This document shows, piece by piece, positions 13,444 to 23,448 of a DNA stretch of 64,000 nt. A model generated the notes under the pieces. That model made no database searches, had not been told where the DNA came from, and saw only the letters and a list, made by a program, of their open reading frames with translations. The first letter of the stretch is position 1. Each line of letters starts with the position of its first letter. The position numbers were made by a program, and so were the translations under genes. The DNA comes from Arsenicicoccus sp. oral taxon 190 (GTDB taxonomy: Bacteria; Actinomycetota; Actinomycetes; Actinomycetales; Dermatophilaceae), in contig NZ_CP012070.1 of the NCBI RefSeq assembly GCF_001189535.1, positions 2,356,001 through 2,420,000 on the forward strand. Reading direction: 5' to 3'.

Positions 13444-14405
13444 TCGACTTCCGCTACCACCTGGTCTCGATCATCGCCATCTTCATGGCGCTGGCGGTGG
13501 GGATCGTGCTGGGGGCCGGGCCGCTGAAGGAGGACATCGGCACCACGCTGACCTCCGAGCTCACCAAGCTGCGCCAGGACAAGGCCGACCTCAACACCCA
13601 GCTGACCCAGGCGCGCCGGGACGTCACCGCGGGCCAGAGCTTTGCCGCGGCCACCCGACCGGTGGTGCTCAAAGACCGGCTCAGCGGCAAGCAGGCCGTC
13701 GTGGTCGCCGCGTCCGGGGCCGACGAGCAGGTCGTCGCCGGGGTCGAGACCGCGCTCGGCGAGGCGGGTGCGCAGGTGGGCTCGGTGGTCCGCCTCAGCG
13801 ACCAGTGGACCCACCCCGACGACTCCGGCGACCTGGGGGCGATCACCAAGGAGGCCGCGGGGGGCCTGGGGATCGACCGGACGAAGGTGACCGACGACCT
13901 CCTGCCGGGCAGCGTGCTCGGCCGCGCCCTGCTCACCAGCACCGCCAAGGACGGCTACCGCTCCGAGCCCGGCCACGCCCGCCAGGCCCTGGACACGCTG
14001 CGCAGCAAGGGCCTGCTGACCGTCCGCGGCGACGAGTCGCAGCCCGCGACCCTGGTCGTGACCGTCGCGGCACCTCTGACCCGCAGCGGGACCCAGCCGG
14101 TCGACCCGCAGGTGCAGGCCTACGCCAACCTGGTGCGGGCGATGGACACCACCGCCGACGGGTCGGTGCTGGTGTCGCCCAGCAAGCCCGTCGACGACAC
14201 CGACAACCTGTCGGCCGGCGCCGTTGTCTCGGGGGTCCGCGCGATCCGTCCCGCCGCCGCCGTGGTCTCCACCGTCGATGACGCCGACCTCGCGATGGGA
14301 CAGGTGGCCACCGTCGTCGCCCTCCAGGCCCAGCAGAAGGGCGGCGCCGGCCGCTACGGCACCGGGACCGATGCCGAGTCGGTCCTGCCGGACCTCGCGC
14401 GGTAG
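13440..14405 (+). CDS. steB: SteB / MctB family membrane protein
   Basis: This 321-residue protein starts at ATG 13440, overlapping the steA stop. The N-terminus MIDFRYHLVSIIAIFMALAV is one membrane segment, a hallmark of the DUF3186 family. A coiled coil follows (about 35-70: TSELTKLRQDKADLNTQLTQ), then an extracytoplasmic domain. The mycobacterial homologue (Rv1698) was first described as an outer-membrane copper transporter MctB, while the corynebacterial one is SteB, the SteA partner in cell separation. The steA overlap favours the SteB role here; this is inference. Confidence 0.85.
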   Translation: MIDFRYHLVSIIAIFMALAVGIVLGAGPLKEDIGTTLTSELTKLRQDKADLNTQLTQARRDVTAGQSFAAATRPVVLKDRLSGKQAVVVAASGADEQVVAGVETALGEAGAQVGSVVRLSDQWTHPDDSGDLGAITKEAAGGLGIDRTKVTDDLLPGSVLGRALLTSTAKDGYRSEPGHARQALDTLRSKGLLTVRGDESQPATLVVTVAAPLTRSGTQPVDPQVQAYANLVRAMDTTADGSVLVSPSKPVDDTDNLSAGAVVSGVRAIRPAAAVVSTVDDADLAMGQVATVVALQAQQKGGAGRYGTGTDAESVLPDLAR

Positions 14406-14412
14406 GCCCGCC

Positions 14413-15360
14413 GTGTCGCCACGTGACCCCAGCCGGCACCGGGCACCGCTCGGTGGTGCCGCCCCGAGGCTGGTCCCCTCGGGCCTCGCCGCGCTCGTCG
14501 CCGCGGGCTTCGGGGTCGGCGTCGGCGCAGCCTCGGCCCGCGGCGCCCACGATGGCCTGAGCCGCCGCCCCCCGGGAGGCTCGCAGCGGTGGCACCGCAC
14601 CAACCACGCCGGCCGGACCGTGTCGCTGCTCGAGGGACCGGCCTGGGCCCTCGGCGCGGCCGCCCCGCTCGCGCTGGCCTCGCTGACCGCCCCCGCCGGT
14701 CGCCGCGCGGTGCCGGCTGCCGCGGCCGCCGCGGTCCTGGCCGCCGCCGCCGTGGGGGCGGTGGACGACCACGCCGGCGCCACGTCGGTCAAGGGGCTGC
14801 GGGGACACCTGCAAGCCCTGCGCCAAGGCACGGTCACCACCGGGGTGCTCAAGATCGTCGGCCTCGCCGGCGTCGGGCTGGGCACGGCCACCGTCATCGA
14901 CCGGTCTCGCCCCAGGGCAGGCGGGGTTGCGGCGGTCGCCTCCACCCTGCTGGGTGGTGCCGTGATCGCCGGCGCCGCCAACCTGCTCAACCTCTTCGAC
15001 CTGCGGCCGGGCCGGGCGCTCAAGGTCGTCCTCCTGAGCGCGCCCCTCACCGCTGCCGGGGCCGGGGACGACCTGCGGGGCGCGGACGCGGTGCGGTGCG
15101 CCGCCGCTGCCGCCGGGGCGTCCCTCGCGCTGCTGCCGACCGACCTCGCCGGGGACAGCATGCTGGGGGACACCGGCGCAAACGCAGCGGGGGCCCTGCT
15201 CGGGACCGCCCTGGTCGCCCGCGGCGGGACGCGCACCCGCGCGGTGGCGCTCGGCATACTGTCCGGGCTGATCCTGGCGAGCGAGCGCGTCAGCTTCACC
15301 CAGGTCATCGCCGACACGCCCTGGCTCGACGCCCTCGACCGGTGGGGCCGCGCCACGTGA
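14413..15360 (+). CDS. MraY/WecA-like polyprenyl-phosphate sugar-phosphate transferase homologue
   Basis: This 315-residue, very Ala-rich membrane protein starts at GTG 14413, eight bases after steB. It has about eight hydrophobic segments and a divergent set of glycosyltransferase-family-4 transferase motifs: GAVDDHAGATSVKGLRGH (the DD-containing loop), NLLNLFDLRPGRALK (in place of NxxNxxDG), and GDSMLGDTGANAAGALLG (the MGDTGS-like motif). MraY and WecA transfer a sugar phosphate from a UDP-sugar to undecaprenyl phosphate. True mraY normally sits in the dcw cluster, so this is a paralogue of unknown substrate. It overlaps murJ by four bases, which ties it to lipid-linked wall precursors. Confidence 0.75.
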   Translation: MSPRDPSRHRAPLGGAAPRLVPSGLAALVAAGFGVGVGAASARGAHDGLSRRPPGGSQRWHRTNHAGRTVSLLEGPAWALGAAAPLALASLTAPAGRRAVPAAAAAAVLAAAAVGAVDDHAGATSVKGLRGHLQALRQGTVTTGVLKIVGLAGVGLGTATVIDRSRPRAGGVAAVASTLLGGAVIAGAANLLNLFDLRPGRALKVVLLSAPLTAAGAGDDLRGADAVRCAAAAAGASLALLPTDLAGDSMLGDTGANAAGALLGTALVARGGTRTRAVALGILSGLILASERVSFTQVIADTPWLDALDRWGRAT

Positions 15361-16991
15361 GCGCGCGGGCGGTCCGGGGCCTGGCCGCGGCCAGCGTCGT
15401 CATCGCGGTCCTCACCCTCCTCAGCCGCGTGGTGGGCTTCGGCCGGTGGCTGGTCTTCTCCCACGAGGTGGGGGCCACGTGCGTCGGCACGGCGTACTCG
15501 ACGGCCAACACCGTGCCCAACGTCCTCTACGAGGTCGCGGCCGGCGGGGCGCTCGCCGCGGTGGCGGTGCCGGTCGTCGCCGGCTACCTCGCCGAGGACG
15601 ACGAGCGCAGCGCCGACCAGGTCGTGTCGGCCCTGCTCGGGTGGGCGATGGTGGTCCTCGTGCCGCTCGCCGCGCTCGTGGTGCTCCTCGCCGGACCCAT
15701 CGCGACCGCGCTGCTCGGGTCCACGCCCTGCGCCGGGCAGCACGCCCTCGTCACCCGCATGCTCTGGTGGTTCGCCCCGCAGATCCCGCTCTACGGCCTC
15801 GGGGTGGTCGCGGCCGGGGCGCTGCAGGCGCGGCGCCGGTTCGCGTGGCCGGCGGTCGCGCCGCTGCTGTCCAGCGTCGTGGTGATCGTCGCCTACCTCG
15901 CCTACGGCCGGATGTCGCCCCCCGCCGCCTCGGCCGCCTCGCTGCCTGCCGGTGCGCTCACCGCCCTCGCCGGCGGCACCACCGCCGGGGTCGTCGCGCT
16001 CAGCGTCCCTCTCCTGGTCCCGTTGCGGCGCAGCGGGTTCCGGCTGCGGCCGACCCTGCGCTTCCCGCAGGGGGCCGCGGCCCGGGCCCGTAGCCTCGCC
16101 CTCGCGGGCGTGGTCGCGCTGCTCGCCCAGCAGGCGACGGTCCTGGCGACGGTGTGGGTGTCCAACGCCCGTGGTGGGGCAGGGCTGATCAACGCCTACC
16201 AGTACCTCCAGGCGGTCTACGTCCTGCCGTATGCCGTGCTGGCGGTCCCGGTCGCGACCGCGGTCTTCCCGTCGCTGAGCCAGCGGGGTGGCCCGGACGC
16301 GCCGGTGGAGGCGGCGGTCGAGCGCCGCCTCGCGACGTCGGTGCGGGTCGTCGCCCTCTCGGGCTCGCTCGGCGCCGCGGTGCTCGTCGCGGTGGCCCCC
16401 GCCGTGGGGCGGTTCTTCGCGGCCCTGGACGCCGGCCGGGGCCGCGAGGGCTCCCTGGACCTGACCCGCGTGGTGGACCTCGGGCTGACGACCTTCGCGC
16501 CGGGCCTGGTGGGCTACGGCCTCGTGGCCGTGCTGAGCCGCGCGCTCTACGTGCGCGGTCGTCCTGCCGTGGCGGCGGGCTGGACGGCCCTCGGATGGCT
16601 GGTGGCGGCGGCGCTCCCGGTCGGCGTGACCCTGCGCGCAACCGGGCCGACGGCGACGATCGTGGCGCTCGGGGTCGGCAGTGCCCTCGGCATGACGGTC
16701 GCGGGGGTCGGCCTGCTCCTCGCGGTGCGCCGCAGCTGGGGCGCCGGGGCGGTCCGCGGGGCCGGTCGGGCGGTGCTCGCCGCCGCTGTCGCGGTGCCCT
16801 GCGCCGGGCTGGTCGGTCGGCTGCCGGCAGGCGTCGCCCCCGGCGCGCCCTGGCACGGGACGTGGGGGAGCGTGGCGCTCGGGATCGGGTGCGCCGCAGT
16901 GGCGGTCGCGGTGTGGGCGGCCGTCGGCGCCGTCGCCGACCGCAGCGCCGTCGCGCGGGTGCTCCGCAGAGCGAGCAGCCCGGGCAGGTGA
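15357..16991 (+). CDS. murJ: Lipid II flippase MurJ family
   Basis: This 544-residue protein starts at GTG 15357 and overlaps the previous gene by four bases. About 14 hydrophobic segments span its length, as expected for the MOP-superfamily MurJ/MviN fold. Motifs include LTLLSRVVGFGRWLVFSHEV, AYSTANTVPNVLYEVAAGGA and AVPVATAVFPSLSQ. MurJ moves lipid II across the membrane for peptidoglycan synthesis. No large cytoplasmic kinase-like domain, as in mycobacterial MviN, is attached. The neighbours (SteA/B, MraY-like protein, glycosyltransferase) fit an envelope cluster. Confidence 0.9.
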   Translation: MSARAVRGLAAASVVIAVLTLLSRVVGFGRWLVFSHEVGATCVGTAYSTANTVPNVLYEVAAGGALAAVAVPVVAGYLAEDDERSADQVVSALLGWAMVVLVPLAALVVLLAGPIATALLGSTPCAGQHALVTRMLWWFAPQIPLYGLGVVAAGALQARRRFAWPAVAPLLSSVVVIVAYLAYGRMSPPAASAASLPAGALTALAGGTTAGVVALSVPLLVPLRRSGFRLRPTLRFPQGAAARARSLALAGVVALLAQQATVLATVWVSNARGGAGLINAYQYLQAVYVLPYAVLAVPVATAVFPSLSQRGGPDAPVEAAVERRLATSVRVVALSGSLGAAVLVAVAPAVGRFFAALDAGRGREGSLDLTRVVDLGLTTFAPGLVGYGLVAVLSRALYVRGRPAVAAGWTALGWLVAAALPVGVTLRATGPTATIVALGVGSALGMTVAGVGLLLAVRRSWGAGAVRGAGRAVLAAAVAVPCAGLVGRLPAGVAPGAPWHGTWGSVALGIGCAAVAVAVWAAVGAVADRSAVARVLRRASSPGR

Positions 16992-17017
16992 GCGGCAGTC
17001 GTGGTCTCATAGGCCCC

Positions 17018-18106
17018 ATGCGCATCCTCCTGGTGATGGGAACGAGCTCCGGCGGCATGGGCCGTCACGTCCACGGCCTCGCCGAGGGTCTCGTCGGCCG
17101 CGGCCACGAGGTCATGGTCGGGTGCCCGCAGTCTGCGGACGAGCTCTTCGACTACACCGGCACCGGGGCCCGGGTCGTGCACCTGCCGATCTCCGACCGC
17201 CCGCACCCCGCCAACGACCTGCGCGCCCACACCACCTTGCGGGCGCTCATCGAGGGCGCCGACGTCGTGCACGCCCACGGCCTGCGCGCCGGCGCGCTGT
17301 GCTCGCTGGCGCGGCTCGGGCACCTGGCCCCGCTGATCGTCACGCTTCACAACGCCACCCCCGACAGCTCCTGGCTGGGCGGGGTCTACAACACCCTGGA
17401 CCGGCTGGTCGCCAGCAAGGCCGACCTGGTCCTCACGGTCAGCCGCGACCTCGAGGAGCGCCAGCGTCAGCTGGGCGCCCGCCGGGTCGAGCACGCGGTC
17501 ATCCCTGCGCCCCCCTTCCCCGAGGCCGTGGCCGAGCGCCGGGCGGTCCGGGAGGCGCTGGGCGTCGAGGACGCCACCCCGCTGGTCGTCTGCGTGGCCC
17601 GCCTCACCACGCAGAAGGGCCTGCCGGTGCTGCTCGACGCGGCCGCGCGGCTCAAGGACACCGCGGTGCAGATCGTGGTCGCCGGCGAGGGGCCGATGCG
17701 CCACGACCTCGAGACCAACATCGAGGAGCGCTCGCTGCCGGTGCGGCTGCTCGGCGACCGCCGGGACGTCCCCGACCTGCTCGCCGCCGCCGACGTCGTG
17801 GTCAGCTCCGCCCACTGGGAGGGGCAGCCGCTCGCGCTGCAGGAGGCGCTGGAGGCGGGGGCCGCCATCGTCGCCACCGACGCCGGCGGCACCGCCGCGG
17901 TGGTCGGCTCCGGCGGGATCCTGGTGCCGGTGGGTGACGCCGACGCCCTGGCCCGCGAGGTGCGCCGGGTGATCGACGACCCCGGTGCGGCGCAGGACCT
18001 GCGCGCCAAGGCCCGGGCCCGCGCCGAGGCCCTGCCCACCGTGGACGACGCGGTCGAGGCGGCGCTGGCGCAGTACTCCCTGTGCCTCGAGGACGTCCGG
18101 CCCTGA
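17018..18106 (+). CDS. GT4-family glycosyltransferase
   Basis: This 362-residue protein starts at ATG 17018. MRILLVMGTSSGGMGRHVHG is the acceptor-side Rossmann start with the glycine loop. The second half carries CVARLTTQKGLPVLLDAAAR, VVAGEGPMRHDL and the nucleotide-sugar-binding stretch WEGQPLALQEALEAGAAIVA with the E-x7-E arrangement. It is a cytosolic or membrane-associated retaining transferase using an NDP-sugar. Position after murJ suggests a role in wall or glycolipid assembly; the acceptor is unknown. Confidence 0.88.
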   Translation: MRILLVMGTSSGGMGRHVHGLAEGLVGRGHEVMVGCPQSADELFDYTGTGARVVHLPISDRPHPANDLRAHTTLRALIEGADVVHAHGLRAGALCSLARLGHLAPLIVTLHNATPDSSWLGGVYNTLDRLVASKADLVLTVSRDLEERQRQLGARRVEHAVIPAPPFPEAVAERRAVREALGVEDATPLVVCVARLTTQKGLPVLLDAAARLKDTAVQIVVAGEGPMRHDLETNIEERSLPVRLLGDRRDVPDLLAAADVVVSSAHWEGQPLALQEALEAGAAIVATDAGGTAAVVGSGGILVPVGDADALAREVRRVIDDPGAAQDLRAKARARAEALPTVDDAVEAALAQYSLCLEDVRP

Positions 18107-18192
18107 CCGCACCCGGTCCAGGGGCCGCAGCCGGCGACGGGGGCGGGGCGACATACGGCCCGGCAGTGTCCGTCGGTCACGATCCGATGACG

Positions 18193-18198
18193 TACCAT
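18193..18198 (+). promoter_or_regulatory. -10 box for leaderless pyrG transcript
   Basis: TACCAT ends eight bases before the first GTG of pyrG (18207), and no Shine-Dalgarno is visible in between. This spacing places the transcription start at or next to the start codon. No convincing -35 was found. Confidence 0.5.
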
Positions 18199-18206
18199 CG
18201 AACTCC

Positions 18207-19856
<1,650 letters not shown>

Positions 19857-19862
19857 GGCCGT

Positions 19863-20531
19863 ATGCCGCGCAACGACTTCCGTGGTCACCCGCAGCTGGC
19901 CCGCACCGACGTCGTCGACCGGATCGACCCCCGACCGGTCGTCGAGTCCCACGTCATCCACGAGGGCTACGTCTTCGACCTCGTCTCGGAGACAGCCGAT
20001 CTCGGCGAGGCCGGCCAGGTGCGACGCGAGTTCCTGCGCCACCCGGGAGCGGTCGCGGTGGTGGCGCTGGACAGCGAGGACCGCGTGGTCCTGATCCAGC
20101 AGTACCGCCACCCCGTCGGCGCCTTCGAGTGGGAGATCCCGGCCGGGCTGCTCGACGTGGCCGGCGAGGACCCGGCCGTCGCCGTCGCCCGCGAGCTGCA
20201 CGAGGAGGCCGACCTGCGCGCCGAGCGTTGGGACGTCCTCATCGACTACTGGACCACGCCGGGCGGCAACGACGAGGCCATCCGCATCTACCTCGCCCGC
20301 GACCTGTCGCTGGTCCCCGAGGACGAGTGGCACGAGCGTGAGGACGAGGAACGCGACATGCCGACGGGCTGGCTGTCGCTGGACGACGCGCGTGCGGCGG
20401 TGCTCGCCGGGCAGCTGCACAACCCCTCCACCGTGGTGGGGGTCCTCGCGGCGCACGCCTCGCGGGCGGACGGCTGGGCGTCGCTCCGCCCCGCTGACAG
20501 CCCGTGGCCCGAGCACCCGGCCCACCGGTGA
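19863..20531 (+). CDS. NUDIX hydrolase, ADP-ribose pyrophosphatase type
   Basis: This 222-residue protein starts at ATG 19863, six bases after pyrG, so it is likely co-transcribed. The Nudix box spans about 95-117 (GLLDVAGEDPAVAVARELHE followed by EADL); REL and EE are kept but the usual Gly near the end is Asp. IQQYRHPVGAFEWEIPAG upstream is typical of ADP-ribose pyrophosphatases, which cleave ADP-ribose to AMP and ribose 5-phosphate. Mycobacterium has the same gene after pyrG (Rv1700). In many relatives xerD follows, but not here. Confidence 0.9.
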   Translation: MPRNDFRGHPQLARTDVVDRIDPRPVVESHVIHEGYVFDLVSETADLGEAGQVRREFLRHPGAVAVVALDSEDRVVLIQQYRHPVGAFEWEIPAGLLDVAGEDPAVAVARELHEEADLRAERWDVLIDYWTTPGGNDEAIRIYLARDLSLVPEDEWHEREDEERDMPTGWLSLDDARAAVLAGQLHNPSTVVGVLAAHASRADGWASLRPADSPWPEHPAHR

Positions 20532-20965
20532 GCGAGCAGGGCCGGCGGGCGACCGCGGGGTCAGGGTCCGGCGCCGCCTTCGGCGTCGTCAGGCCGCCCA
20601 CGCCGGGGGAGTGCCCGTGCGGGTCCGGCGACCCCTACGAGCAGTGCTGCCGACCGCTGCACCTGGGTCGGCATACGGCGAAGACCCCTGAGCAGCTGAT
20701 GCGCTCGCGGTACTCCGCCTTCGCCGTGGGGGACGCGGAGTATCTCCTGCAGACCTGGGACCCGGCCACCCGGCCCGGTGAACTGCGCCTCGACCCGCGG
20801 CGGGAGTGGTTGGGGCTGAGGGTGATCCGCGCGGACGGCGACGAAGTGGAGTATGCCGCAACCTCCCTCGTCGGCGGACAGACCCACGAGCTGCACGAGA
20901 TCAGCAGGTTCCGACGACTGCTGGGGCGTTGGGTCTACGTCGACGGCGACTTCCCGGACGACTGA
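20528..20965 (+). CDS. YchJ-like SEC-C motif protein (UPF0225)
   Basis: This 145-residue protein starts at GTG 20528, overlapping the NUDIX stop. CPCGSGDPYEQCC (about 37-49) is an SEC-C zinc-binding motif, and LMRSRYSAFAVGDAEYLLQT with HELHEISRFRR belongs to the NTF2-like YchJ domain. Members have no proven function; a metal-binding or chaperone-like role has been proposed. The last 31 bases overlap the end of the convergent DUF421 gene. Confidence 0.85.
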   Translation: MSEQGRRATAGSGSGAAFGVVRPPTPGECPCGSGDPYEQCCRPLHLGRHTAKTPEQLMRSRYSAFAVGDAEYLLQTWDPATRPGELRLDPRREWLGLRVIRADGDEVEYAATSLVGGQTHELHEISRFRRLLGRWVYVDGDFPDD

Positions 20966-21552
20966 CGCTCGAGCCCCTCCTGCAGCTCGTCGAGGGACGA
21001 CTGCAGCGTCGCGACCGCCTGCTGCAGGTCGCCGTAGGAGGCCGCCTGGTCCGCGCGCTTGAGCAGGACCGTCACGTTGCCGCCCGGCTCGACGCGCGCC
21101 CGCAGCACCTCGCTGGTGTGGTCGGCGCCCTGGCTGTGGATCGCGTTGAGCAGCTCCAGCTCGGTGATGCCGAGCCGGCGCAGGGCCGCCTCGTCCACGA
21201 CACCCTCGTGGATGAGCTCGGTCGGGCGCCCCTCCAGGAGCCACCGGACCCACGGGACGGTGTCGGCCAGGCGCTCGAGCAGGGCGTTGAAGGCGACGAG
21301 CACGGCCGCACCCAGCAGGCCGCCCGACAGCGAGTTGTCGTCGCCGATGATGGCGTTCTGCACGACGTTGGACAGCAGCAGCACGACGACCAGGTCCAGC
21401 GAGTTCATCTGGGCCATGAGGCGTTTGCCGGCCAGCCGCACGATCAAGGCGATCCCCAGGTAGACCACCACGGTGCGGATGACCTTCTCGACCGGCGGGA
21501 TCTGCCAGGCCAGCAGGTCGGTGGTGATGGATGACGCCAGCAGCTGGGACAC
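20935..21552 (-). CDS. DUF421 (YetF-like) membrane protein
   Basis: This 205-residue protein starts at GTG 21552. Three N-terminal hydrophobic segments (around TVVVYLGIALIVRLAGKR, SLDLVVVLLLSNVVQ, and SGGLLGAAVLVAFNALLE) precede a soluble YetF domain (GRPTELIHEGVVDEAALRRL; LELLNAIHSQG). The C-terminal tail is a short coiled coil (YGDLQQAVATLQSSLDELQE). YetF-type proteins have roles in Bacillus spores or membranes, but the biochemical activity is unclear. Its 3' end overlaps that of the YchJ-like gene by 31 bases. Confidence 0.85.
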   Translation of the reverse strand: MSQLLASSITTDLLAWQIPPVEKVIRTVVVYLGIALIVRLAGKRLMAQMNSLDLVVVLLLSNVVQNAIIGDDNSLSGGLLGAAVLVAFNALLERLADTVPWVRWLLEGRPTELIHEGVVDEAALRRLGITELELLNAIHSQGADHTSEVLRARVEPGGNVTVLLKRADQAASYGDLQQAVATLQSSLDELQEGLERQSSGKSPST

Positions 21553-21787
21553 GGTGCCACCTCGGGCGGGATGGTGACCCGAGGGTACGCCCGAGGCGCG
21601 CTGGTGAGGGGGTAGACGGCTCTGGTCGCCCCGGGGCGGGATACCGACCACAAGCACACCCCCGGGGAGGCTTGAGTCGCTGGCACACGTCGGCGCGACT
21701 GGCGCTGCTCGAGATCCGCCCCTGGCCGGCGAGCGTCGTAGGGACCAAGGCTCGGCTCCAGCTGGTGCGCAGAGGCCTCCCGTTGAG

Positions 21788-21836
21788 AGGCGACAAACCG
21801 GGGTCAAGGGACCGAGATGACCCCGGTTTGTCGCCT
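21788..21836. terminator. Long perfect hairpin (19-bp stem)
   Basis: Arms 21788-21806 and 21818-21836 are exact reverse complements around an 11-base loop; a T run (TTT) follows on the + side. The stem core is CGACAAACCGGGGTCA. It lies far from any clear gene end on the + strand, so a terminator for a lost gene or an isolated repeat are both possible. Confidence 0.5.
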
Positions 21837-21859
21837 TTCAGATGGCCGGGGGCCCTGAG

Positions 21860-21965
21860 CTGGTGGGAGGGCCTACCGGATGCCGACGCCTGTGCCCTGG
21901 GGCCGGCCCACGACTCGATCCGGGCCGAGATCGGGCGGGCCATCGACGCGGAGCGGGCCCGGTGA
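21860..21965 (+). pseudogene. Possible 3' remnant of an unidentified gene
   Basis: The reading WWEGLPDADACALGP... to AEIGRAIDAERAR, then TGA, has the high G/C third-position bias of real genes here. There is no start codon with a ribosome site, and the hairpin lies just upstream. I do not recognise the family. It may be chance in GC-rich DNA. Confidence 0.2.
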
Positions 21966-21972
21966 CGCGACC

Positions 21973-22401
21973 TCAGCCGAGGACGAGCTGCCCGTCGTCG
22001 GCGATCGGGAAGGCGCCCCAGGCGATCTCCCAGAGGAAGCCGTCCGGGTCGGCGACGTAGCCGGAGTAGCCGCCCCAGAACGCGTCGGCAGGTGCCTTGA
22101 CGACGGTGCCGCCGGCGGCCTCGGCCGCGGCCACCACCTCGTCGACCTCGTGGCGCTCGCGGCAGTTGTGCGCCAGCGTGATCCCCGGGAAGCGCGACCG
22201 TTGCTGGTCGGCGAAACCGGGCCCGACGTCGTCCGCGAGCGCCTCGTAGCCGTAGAGCGACAGCCGCGTCCCGCCCGTCGCGAAGAACGCCACGTCGTCG
22301 TGGTCGGTGGCCGGGCCGACCCCGAGCCAGGACGAGTAGAACGCCGTCGAGCGGGCCAGGTCGCTGACGCCGAGGGTGATCAGTGAGATGCGTGGCTCCA
22401 T
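21973..22401 (-). CDS. VOC-family (glyoxalase/bleomycin-resistance fold) protein
   Basis: This 142-residue protein (ATG 22401) starts ISLITLGVSDLARSTAFYSS, the classical first beta-alpha-beta unit of the VOC fold. It ends with YVADPDGFLWEIAWG, where Asp/Glu residues often hold the metal. Members bind divalent metals and act as glyoxalases, dioxygenases or drug-binding proteins; the substrate is unknown here. It lies four bases downstream of a membrane-protein gene on the same strand, so the three minus-strand genes to 23448 probably form one operon. Confidence 0.87.
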   Translation of the reverse strand: MEPRISLITLGVSDLARSTAFYSSWLGVGPATDHDDVAFFATGGTRLSLYGYEALADDVGPGFADQQRSRFPGITLAHNCRERHEVDEVVAAAEAAGGTVVKAPADAFWGGYSGYVADPDGFLWEIAWGAFPIADDGQLVLG

Positions 22402-22405
22402 GTTT

Positions 22406-22882
22406 CTAGCGTCGCCGACGCAGCGCGTACCCCGCCACCGCGACCAGCAGCAGCGGCCCCCACAGCAGGATCGGCACGTAGCAGGCGCCCATCAGCACGA
22501 GCGGCCAGCCGTGCATGGTGTATTGGTCCGGGCGGTGACCCGTCAGGATCTGGGTGGTCATGGAGATCGTGAAGAGCCAGGTCACGGCCAGCGCGCCGAG
22601 GCCGCCGACCACGACCGGCACCCACCGGTTGATGCGGATCGCGCCGACCCGCTCGCCCCACCCCTGCACGAGCCCGAGCGCCAGCACCCCGCAGAGCACC
22701 TGCACGATGCTCAATCCCCAGACGTAGCCCTCCTCGCCGGCGTGGAGGCGGCGCAGGTCCGTCGTCCCGGGCAGCACCCCGTAGAGCATCAGCAGGCGCC
22801 ATACGGCCGAGGGGATCGTGACGAGGAAGGCGCCCCAGGCGGCCCATCGGGCCCACGCCTGGGGCGGCCTCGCGGTGCTCAT
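22406..22882 (-). CDS. Small four-helix membrane protein, unknown
   Basis: This 158-residue protein starts at ATG 22882, overlapping the SRPBCC gene by four bases. It has about four hydrophobic segments (AWGAFLVTIPSAVWRLLMLY; VWGLSIVQVLCGVLALGLVQ; VPVVVGGLGALAVTWLFTI; VLMGACYVPILLWGPLLLVA) and an Arg-rich end. No known family motif was recognised. The overlap implies coupling to the SRPBCC protein and control by the divergent TetR regulator. Confidence 0.75.
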   Translation of the reverse strand: MSTARPPQAWARWAAWGAFLVTIPSAVWRLLMLYGVLPGTTDLRRLHAGEEGYVWGLSIVQVLCGVLALGLVQGWGERVGAIRINRWVPVVVGGLGALAVTWLFTISMTTQILTGHRPDQYTMHGWPLVLMGACYVPILLWGPLLLVAVAGYALRRRR

Positions 22883-23448
22883 CCGCCGTGCTCCGCCCGA
22901 GTCCGTATGGCGCGCAACAGGTCTCGGCGCAGGAGGCCCGAGAACGGCCGGATCACCGCCCAGTACGCGCGGAACCGGCGTCGGGCGACCTCGTCGGTGG
23001 GGTCGCAGCGGGTCGTGGTCTCGAGGTGGGTGCGGCTGCCGGGCAGGGGGGTGAGGCGGAAGTCCATGCCGTAGCGCAGCCAGCCGGGCTCGGCGAACTC
23101 CCTCAGCTGGTCGAGGGATTCGATGGGGCGCTGAGCGTCTGCCCGGGGCTCCCAGGGGCGTCCCACCATGCCGCTGGAGTAGTAGTGCGGCGGGTCGACG
23201 TGGATGGGTCGGCCCGGGCCGCGGGGGTCGGTGACGAGGGTGTTGGCGAGCTCGAGGCGACCGAGGCTGCGGATGGCGAAGAGCGGTCGGGCGAGGGCCA
23301 GGTCGGCCCATCGGGTGGTCATCAGGGCGTCCCACACGCGCGTGGGCGGGGCGGCGACGACGGTGTCGTGGTGCTCGGTGAACGCGCTCCTCGGGATCGC
23401 CGAGGCAAGCGGGCTGTCACCTTCTAGAATCGAGGTTCTAGTGAACAT
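22879..23448 (-). CDS. SRPBCC-like (START-fold) protein
   Basis: This 189-residue protein starts at ATG 23448. The stretch HHDTVVAAPPTRVWDALMTT is the usual first beta strand and helix of a polyketide-cyclase/START-like fold, which binds a hydrophobic ligand in a cavity. The rest (LRYGMDFRLTPLPGSRTHLE) continues the beta sheet. It is divergent from a TetR regulator with only 28 bases between start codons, so it is likely that regulator's target. The ligand is unknown. Confidence 0.7.
   Translation of the reverse strand: MFTRTSILEGDSPLASAIPRSAFTEHHDTVVAAPPTRVWDALMTTRWADLALARPLFAIRSLGRLELANTLVTDPRGPGRPIHVDPPHYYSSGMVGRPWEPRADAQRPIESLDQLREFAEPGWLRYGMDFRLTPLPGSRTHLETTTRCDPTDEVARRRFRAYWAVIRPFSGLLRRDLLRAIRTRAEHGG
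23424..23441. promoter_or_regulatory. Candidate TetR operator
   Basis: CTAGAATCGAGGTTCTAG has perfect 6-bp arms (CTAGAA and TTCTAG) around a 6-bp centre. It lies inside the first codons of the SRPBCC gene and directly abuts the tetR -35 box, a position where a bound repressor could block both divergent promoters. Confidence 0.5.

Larger units (their letters stand above)
21553..21972. other. 420-bp interval with hairpin and possible gene remnant
   Basis: Between the DUF421 start and the VOC stop I see no complete gene. It contains the long hairpin at 21788-21836. On the + strand, from about 21860 to 21965, there is a coding-like stretch (WWEGLPDADACALGP, IRAEIGRAIDAERAR) ending in TGA without a clear start. 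The promoter of the DUF421 gene should lie near 21560-21620 on the minus strand. Confidence 0.6.

Noticed and set aside
13278..16856. Minus-strand open frame of about 1190 codons
   Set aside because: It lies opposite steB, the MraY-like gene and murJ, is rich in Arg/Gly/Pro without domains, and is the usual antisense artefact of high-GC DNA.
20935..20965. A 31-base overlap of the YchJ-like and DUF421 genes as a sign of frameshift
   Set aside because: Both proteins end in sensible family-like tails; short convergent overlaps occur normally in compact genomes.
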